Positions 5,951 to 8,393 of a DNA stretch of 8,393 bases are shown piece by piece; position 1 is the first letter of the stretch, and the number at the start of each line of letters is the position of its first letter. This stretch comes from Geodermatophilaceae bacterium (lineage in GTDB: Bacteria; Actinomycetota; Actinomycetes; Mycobacteriales; Geodermatophilaceae). The position numbers were made by a program, and so were the translations under genes. The notes under the pieces are model-generated. The model did no database searches and had not been told where the DNA came from. It saw only the letters and a list, made by a program, of their open reading frames with translations. The stretch spans positions 1-8,393 of the forward strand of contig JACCUF010000085.1 of assembly GCA_013811975.1 (NCBI GenBank). The letters run 5' to 3'.

Positions 5951-6427
5951 TCACCGTCGCGCAGCCAGATCTGCGATGGCTCGGCGCAGTTCGGGTTCGC
6001 GCGGCATGCCCGACGCACGATGTACTGCACGACCCAACCTGTCGACGATCAGCAGGGTCGGTGTTCGGCGAATGCCGAGTGCCCGGACCGCCTCTAGATG
6101 CTCGGCGACGTCTATTTCGACATGCGAGATATCCGGGTGATCTCGCAGGACCCGCTCGACCAGCGTGCGCGCCTGCGGACAGACCGCACAGAACTGACCG
6201 GAGAACTGGACTACTGAGATCTGCGAGGCCGGGAGCGAGATCCCGACGTCGGCCAGCGATGGAGCCCCGTCGGTGCCGGTCTCGGTGGTCACCGATCGAC
6301 GGGCAGGCCCGGAGTTGGCGGCACTGCGCAGCCGGCCGTCAAAGCGGGTGCGCAGGATGGCGATAGCAGCGACCAGCACCAGCACCACCGCTAACCCGAT
6401 CATCCCGATCAACTGCACGCCGTCCAT
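5951..6427 (-). CDS. Membrane-anchored thioredoxin-like protein
   Basis: The protein has 158 residues. One N-terminal helix (about 5-25, GMIGLAVVLVLVAAIAIL) is followed by basic residues and a polar linker (about 27-66), then a thioredoxin fold (about 67-155). The active site is C80-A-V-C83 in QFSGQFCAVCPQAR, and T122-P123 (RRTPTLLIV) supplies the cis-proline. The hydrophobic start followed by RTRFDGR suggests a cytosolic catalytic domain, but the topology is not certain. It occupies the place of ThiX (Rv0816c) in M. tuberculosis. The likely job is dithiol reduction or disulfide exchange, perhaps with CysA or DUF4395; substrates are unknown. ATG 6427 has only a distant GGGGG as a ribosome site. 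The 98-bp gap to lmeA holds two palindromic sites that suggest separate control. Confidence 0.88.
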   Translation of the reverse strand: MDGVQLIGMIGLAVVLVLVAAIAILRTRFDGRLRSAANSGPARRSVTTETGTDGAPSLADVGISLPASQISVVQFSGQFCAVCPQARTLVERVLRDHPDISHVEIDVAEHLEAVRALGIRRTPTLLIVDRLGRAVHRASGMPREPELRRAIADLAARR

Positions 6428-6445
6428 CGGCAGTCACGCCCCCTT

Positions 6446-6467
6446 TTCCGCACGTTATGCGCATAAC
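6446..6467. promoter_or_regulatory. Palindromic operator-like site, copy 1
   Basis: GTTATGCGCATAAC (6454-6467) is a perfect 14-bp palindrome within a 22-base unit repeated at 6487-6507. Its centre is 34 bp before the thioredoxin ATG. On the - strand the unit also contains TAACGT, a possible -10, so a bound protein could block or steer transcription of the thioredoxin gene. The cognate regulator is not identified. Confidence 0.55.
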
Positions 6468-6486
6468 CTCCCGATTCGCGGCCTCA

Positions 6487-6507
6487 TTCCGCACGTATGC
6501 GCATAAC
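6487..6507. promoter_or_regulatory. Palindromic operator-like site, copy 2
   Basis: TTCCGCACG followed by TATGCGCATAAC repeats copy 1 with one T missing and keeps a 10-bp perfect core, TATGCGCATA. Its centre is exactly 40 bp from the centre of copy 1, close to four helical turns. Both lie in the gap between the lmeA stop and the thioredoxin start. Confidence 0.55.
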
Positions 6508-6525
6508 GTCCCAGGGGGTTGGCGA

Positions 6526-7218
6526 TCAGGCCGGCTGTTCGAGCACGATGTCGTTGCCCTCCGCGACAACCCGCATCCCGTCGCCGACAACCTGGATCCC
6601 GGTGAAGACCAGACCGAAGGGCAGTTCGGGTACGGGGAGGCTGAGGTCGAGCAGATCGAGCACCACGGCGGTTACCTCGTCGGGCAAGTCCGCGCCGAAA
6701 CCTTCGACATTGCTGGCGGTCAAGGCGACCTCACGGCCGACCAGCGCGAGCTCGGCCGTCGCCGCAACCTGGAAGTCCTGACCGAGCAGGGACACGGTCG
6801 TCTCGACCCGAAGGCCCGAGCCGTCACGGGTTACGGTCGCGCCGCCCAGCTGCTCACCGATGTAGTCGAACGGGAAGGTGACCGTGCCGAGCACTTTCTC
6901 GACCGGCACGGAGGAGATCGAACCCGAGAAGACCGAGCTGAGTGGGACCTGCGCCCCGACCAGTCGGATGTCCGCGGTTGCTCCCGGAGGCAGTCCCAAA
7001 GCCTCGACGTCGACTCCGACCCGAACCGAGTCATACCGACCGTTGATCGCCTGGGTCAGGAACGGGAAACCCTTGATCGAGATGTCGGGTTCGGCAGGAA
7101 GCTGGCCCTCCGATTGGATGGCGCTGGCCAACTGGTCCTCGGTCAACACCACCAGCACCCGGTCGGCGGCAACAGCCAGGCCGAGCAGTACGAGGACGGC
7201 GATCATGAGTGCGCGCAT
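6526..7218 (-). CDS. lmeA: LmeA-family phospholipid-binding protein (DUF2993)
   Basis: The 230-residue protein begins with a short hydrophobic export helix (MRALMIAVLVLLGLAVAA, 1-18), so it is probably periplasmic or membrane-tethered. The DUF2993 hallmark follows: ISIKGFPFLTQAINGRYDSV (about 47-66), then alternating strands without catalytic residues (SVPVEKVLGTVTFPFDYIGE, ASNVEGFGADLPDEV, LPVPELPFGLVFTGI). In mycobacteria the orthologue (Rv0817c, MSMEG_5785) binds phospholipid and is needed for normal lipomannan mannan elongation. The same envelope role is inferred here from family and position. ATG 7218 is 11 bp after the stop of the upstream membrane-protein gene, so the two are likely cotranscribed. 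A second in-frame ATG at 7206 would remove four residues and cannot be excluded. Confidence 0.88.
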   Translation of the reverse strand: MRALMIAVLVLLGLAVAADRVLVVLTEDQLASAIQSEGQLPAEPDISIKGFPFLTQAINGRYDSVRVGVDVEALGLPPGATADIRLVGAQVPLSSVFSGSISSVPVEKVLGTVTFPFDYIGEQLGGATVTRDGSGLRVETTVSLLGQDFQVAATAELALVGREVALTASNVEGFGADLPDEVTAVVLDLLDLSLPVPELPFGLVFTGIQVVGDGMRVVAEGNDIVLEQPA

Positions 7219-7229
7219 GGTGGGAGTAC

Positions 7230-8045
7230 CTACCCGATGACCCGGAGGGCCAAGAAGTAACAGACCGGCGCCACCCCGGCAAGCGGCAGCAGAGCCTGTA
7301 ACCAGGGGTGCGCCCAACTTGGCTGCAGTCGGTCGGCTGCGATGTAGGAGGCGGCCACCGCCAGCAGGGCGGAGACCAGGCCGATGATGGCCCCAACTAT
7401 CGCGGCCCCGAGATTGTCGATCAGCCCACTGGGCTTTGACAGGGTGACCGAGGCGGCGATCCCCGTACCGACGCTGAGCAGCAGGCCGAGCAACCCGCGC
7501 GGTACGCGGGGCGTGATTCGCGGAACCGGCAACAGCAGATCCACCAGATGGCCGACCACGACAGCGCCCCCGGCCGTGACGACGGTGGCGACGTAGACGG
7601 TTGAGCCGTCGGTGACCCGGAAGAGCAGCAAGAAGGTCGAGAGGGCGACCAATGCGATCGCGAGCGTGCTGATCCCGGCAAGGGACGCGGTGGCCAGCCG
7701 TCGCGGGGCAGAGCGCGTGAGCTGGTGCAGCATCGCGGCGATGAAGGCGAGGGCCAGTACGGCGGCCAACGGTCCCAGATCGGGCGCTGACTGCAGGGCG
7801 AGAACGGTGTCTGCGCTCACCGCCGTGGCGGCCCCGATGACCAGGGAGCCGACGTAGCCGCGGGTGCCGGTGGCCCGGGACCAGGCGGTGATCAGGCCGA
7901 TCTGGAGCAGCGCGACGGTCACGAGCAACCCGGTCGGACCGATCTGGCTCGGAGCCAGAACCAGGGCCAGGGTGGCGACGGCGGCCAGCATCCCCGCAGG
8001 AACATGATGGCGTAGGCGCCCGAGATCGGGCTTTGCCGCCGTCAT
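7230..8045 (-). CDS. Polytopic membrane protein of unknown function
   Basis: From ATG 8045 this is 271 residues with about nine hydrophobic helices (about 16-32, 37-55, 63-85, 91-108, 117-142, 148-173, 183-202, 211-236 and 248-268). Charged loops are short: RSAPRR at 111-116, and PRITPRVPRG at 175-184. Charged residues inside helices are few (for example D79 and D169) and no ATP-binding or catalytic motif is seen. I do not recognise the family. ATG 8045 is preferred because the longer frame to 8252 overlaps glnR on the other strand and adds a hydrophilic, non-conserved-looking stretch. A GTG two codons earlier (8051) is an alternative, and there is no strong ribosome site. It is immediately followed by lmeA, so a role in envelope lipid or lipoglycan export is conceivable but unproven. 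It is not part of the M. tuberculosis layout between Rv0817c and Rv0818. Confidence 0.8.
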   Translation of the reverse strand: MTAAKPDLGRLRHHVPAGMLAAVATLALVLAPSQIGPTGLLVTVALLQIGLITAWSRATGTRGYVGSLVIGAATAVSADTVLALQSAPDLGPLAAVLALAFIAAMLHQLTRSAPRRLATASLAGISTLAIALVALSTFLLLFRVTDGSTVYVATVVTAGGAVVVGHLVDLLLPVPRITPRVPRGLLGLLLSVGTGIAASVTLSKPSGLIDNLGAAIVGAIIGLVSALLAVAASYIAADRLQPSWAHPWLQALLPLAGVAPVCYFLALRVIG

Positions 8046-8181
8046 GCTCACAGCATCGCTCTTGGCTGCTCGACGCCGGTCATTCGGTGATCGTCGCAGA
8101 CACACCTTCGCTGGTGAGATATCCTCCGTGCTCACGCAGCCTGCCGGCGCAGTCAGGCCCCCGCGATCCGGGAGATGCCGC
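8046..8181. promoter_or_regulatory. Divergent promoter region between the membrane protein and glnR
   Basis: This 136-bp gap must carry promoters for both directions. On the + strand GATATCCT (about 8117-8124) is the most AT-rich segment and could hold the glnR -10, with no convincing -35. GGGAG just before ATG 8182 is a good ribosome site. I see no clear GlnR box or terminator. Confidence 0.4.
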
Positions 8182-8393
8182 ATGCACATCGTTCTGATGA
8201 CCGATGCCAGCCAGCCGACCACCGAGGTGTTGCCCGCCCTCGGCCTGCTCAATCACCACGTGCGGATCGTTCCAGCCCGCCTGGACAGTCTGCTCAACGA
8301 CGTCGCCGGAAACGAGGACGTCGTCATCGTCGATGCGCGGATGGACCTGGCCGGTGCCCGGACTCTGTGCAAGATGCTGTCCTCGACCGGCGT
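8182..8393 (+). CDS. glnR: GlnR, nitrogen-response regulator (OmpR family), 3'-truncated
   Basis: Seventy codons of the N-terminal receiver-like domain are present before the window ends. The block MTDASQPTTEVLPALGLL followed by HHVRIVPA is characteristic of actinobacterial GlnR. The later DVVIVDARMDLAGARTLCKM matches the strand with the conserved aspartate, here D51, followed by R53. In GlnR this aspartate is thought to support dimerisation through charge contacts rather than phosphorylation, and no partner kinase exists. GlnR controls glnA, amtB and other nitrogen genes. ATG 8182 has GGAG seven bases upstream. M. tuberculosis Rv0818 holds the same position, with mshD next, so mshD may lie just beyond the window. 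The DNA-binding domain is not visible here. Confidence 0.9.
   Translation, partial: MHIVLMTDASQPTTEVLPALGLLNHHVRIVPARLDSLLNDVAGNEDVVIVDARMDLAGARTLCKMLSSTG

Noticed and set aside
6457..7260. A 267-codon open frame on the + strand opposite lmeA
   Set aside because: It is the antisense image of lmeA, hydrophilic and without a recognisable domain. The - strand frame has the DUF2993 hallmark and an export helix.
1..8393. CRISPR array, prophage, insertion sequence or toxin-antitoxin system
   Set aside because: No regularly spaced repeats, transposase or integrase motifs, or short toxin-like gene pairs were found. The only direct repeat is the two-copy palindromic unit at 6446-6507.

Overview
The window comes from a high-GC actinobacterium. 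Start codons are often GTG or TTG, third codon positions are mostly G or C, and the gene set matches the conserved M. tuberculosis neighbourhood Rv0812 to Rv0818: pabC, FABP-like protein, SseC, CysA, thioredoxin, LmeA and GlnR. No IS element, CRISPR array, tRNA or rRNA was seen, so this is core chromosome. The genus cannot be fixed from the sequence alone.

Layout. At the left edge is a 5'-truncated PLP-dependent aminodeoxychorismate lyase gene (folate synthesis, + strand). It converges on a NarL-type response regulator and its sensor kinase (- strand, coupled by a GTGA overlap), with a GC-rich hairpin between them. A 443-bp non-genic stretch with several inverted repeats lies upstream of the kinase. 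The remaining genes to about 8.05 kb are all on the - strand. In transcription order they are a nine-helix membrane protein, LmeA (DUF2993), a membrane-anchored thioredoxin-like protein, a short cysteine-containing leader ORF, DUF4395, the CysA-type sulfurtransferase, SseC (DUF1416), an unlisted 33-residue membrane peptide and a nitrobindin-like beta-barrel protein. At the right edge glnR starts divergently on the + strand and runs off the window.

How it works together. The thioredoxin-like protein, DUF4395 (with a conserved CxxC), CysA and SseC form a sulfur/thiol module. It appears to be controlled by a cysteine-responsive attenuator: a 24-codon ORF, probably leaderless, has three Cys codons near its end, and its last codons (GCC TCC T) are perfectly complementary to the DUF4395 Shine-Dalgarno AGGAGGC. 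Ribosomes stalled at Cys codons would keep that site open. Polycysteine leader ORFs are known in mycobacteria, so the class is not new, but the pairing here is directly visible.

Less expected items are the small membrane peptide coupled to the beta-barrel gene by a TTGA overlap, two near-identical palindromic sites 40 bp apart in front of the thioredoxin gene, an unexplained structured region in front of the sensor kinase, and the presence of this two-component pair inside an otherwise conserved cluster.
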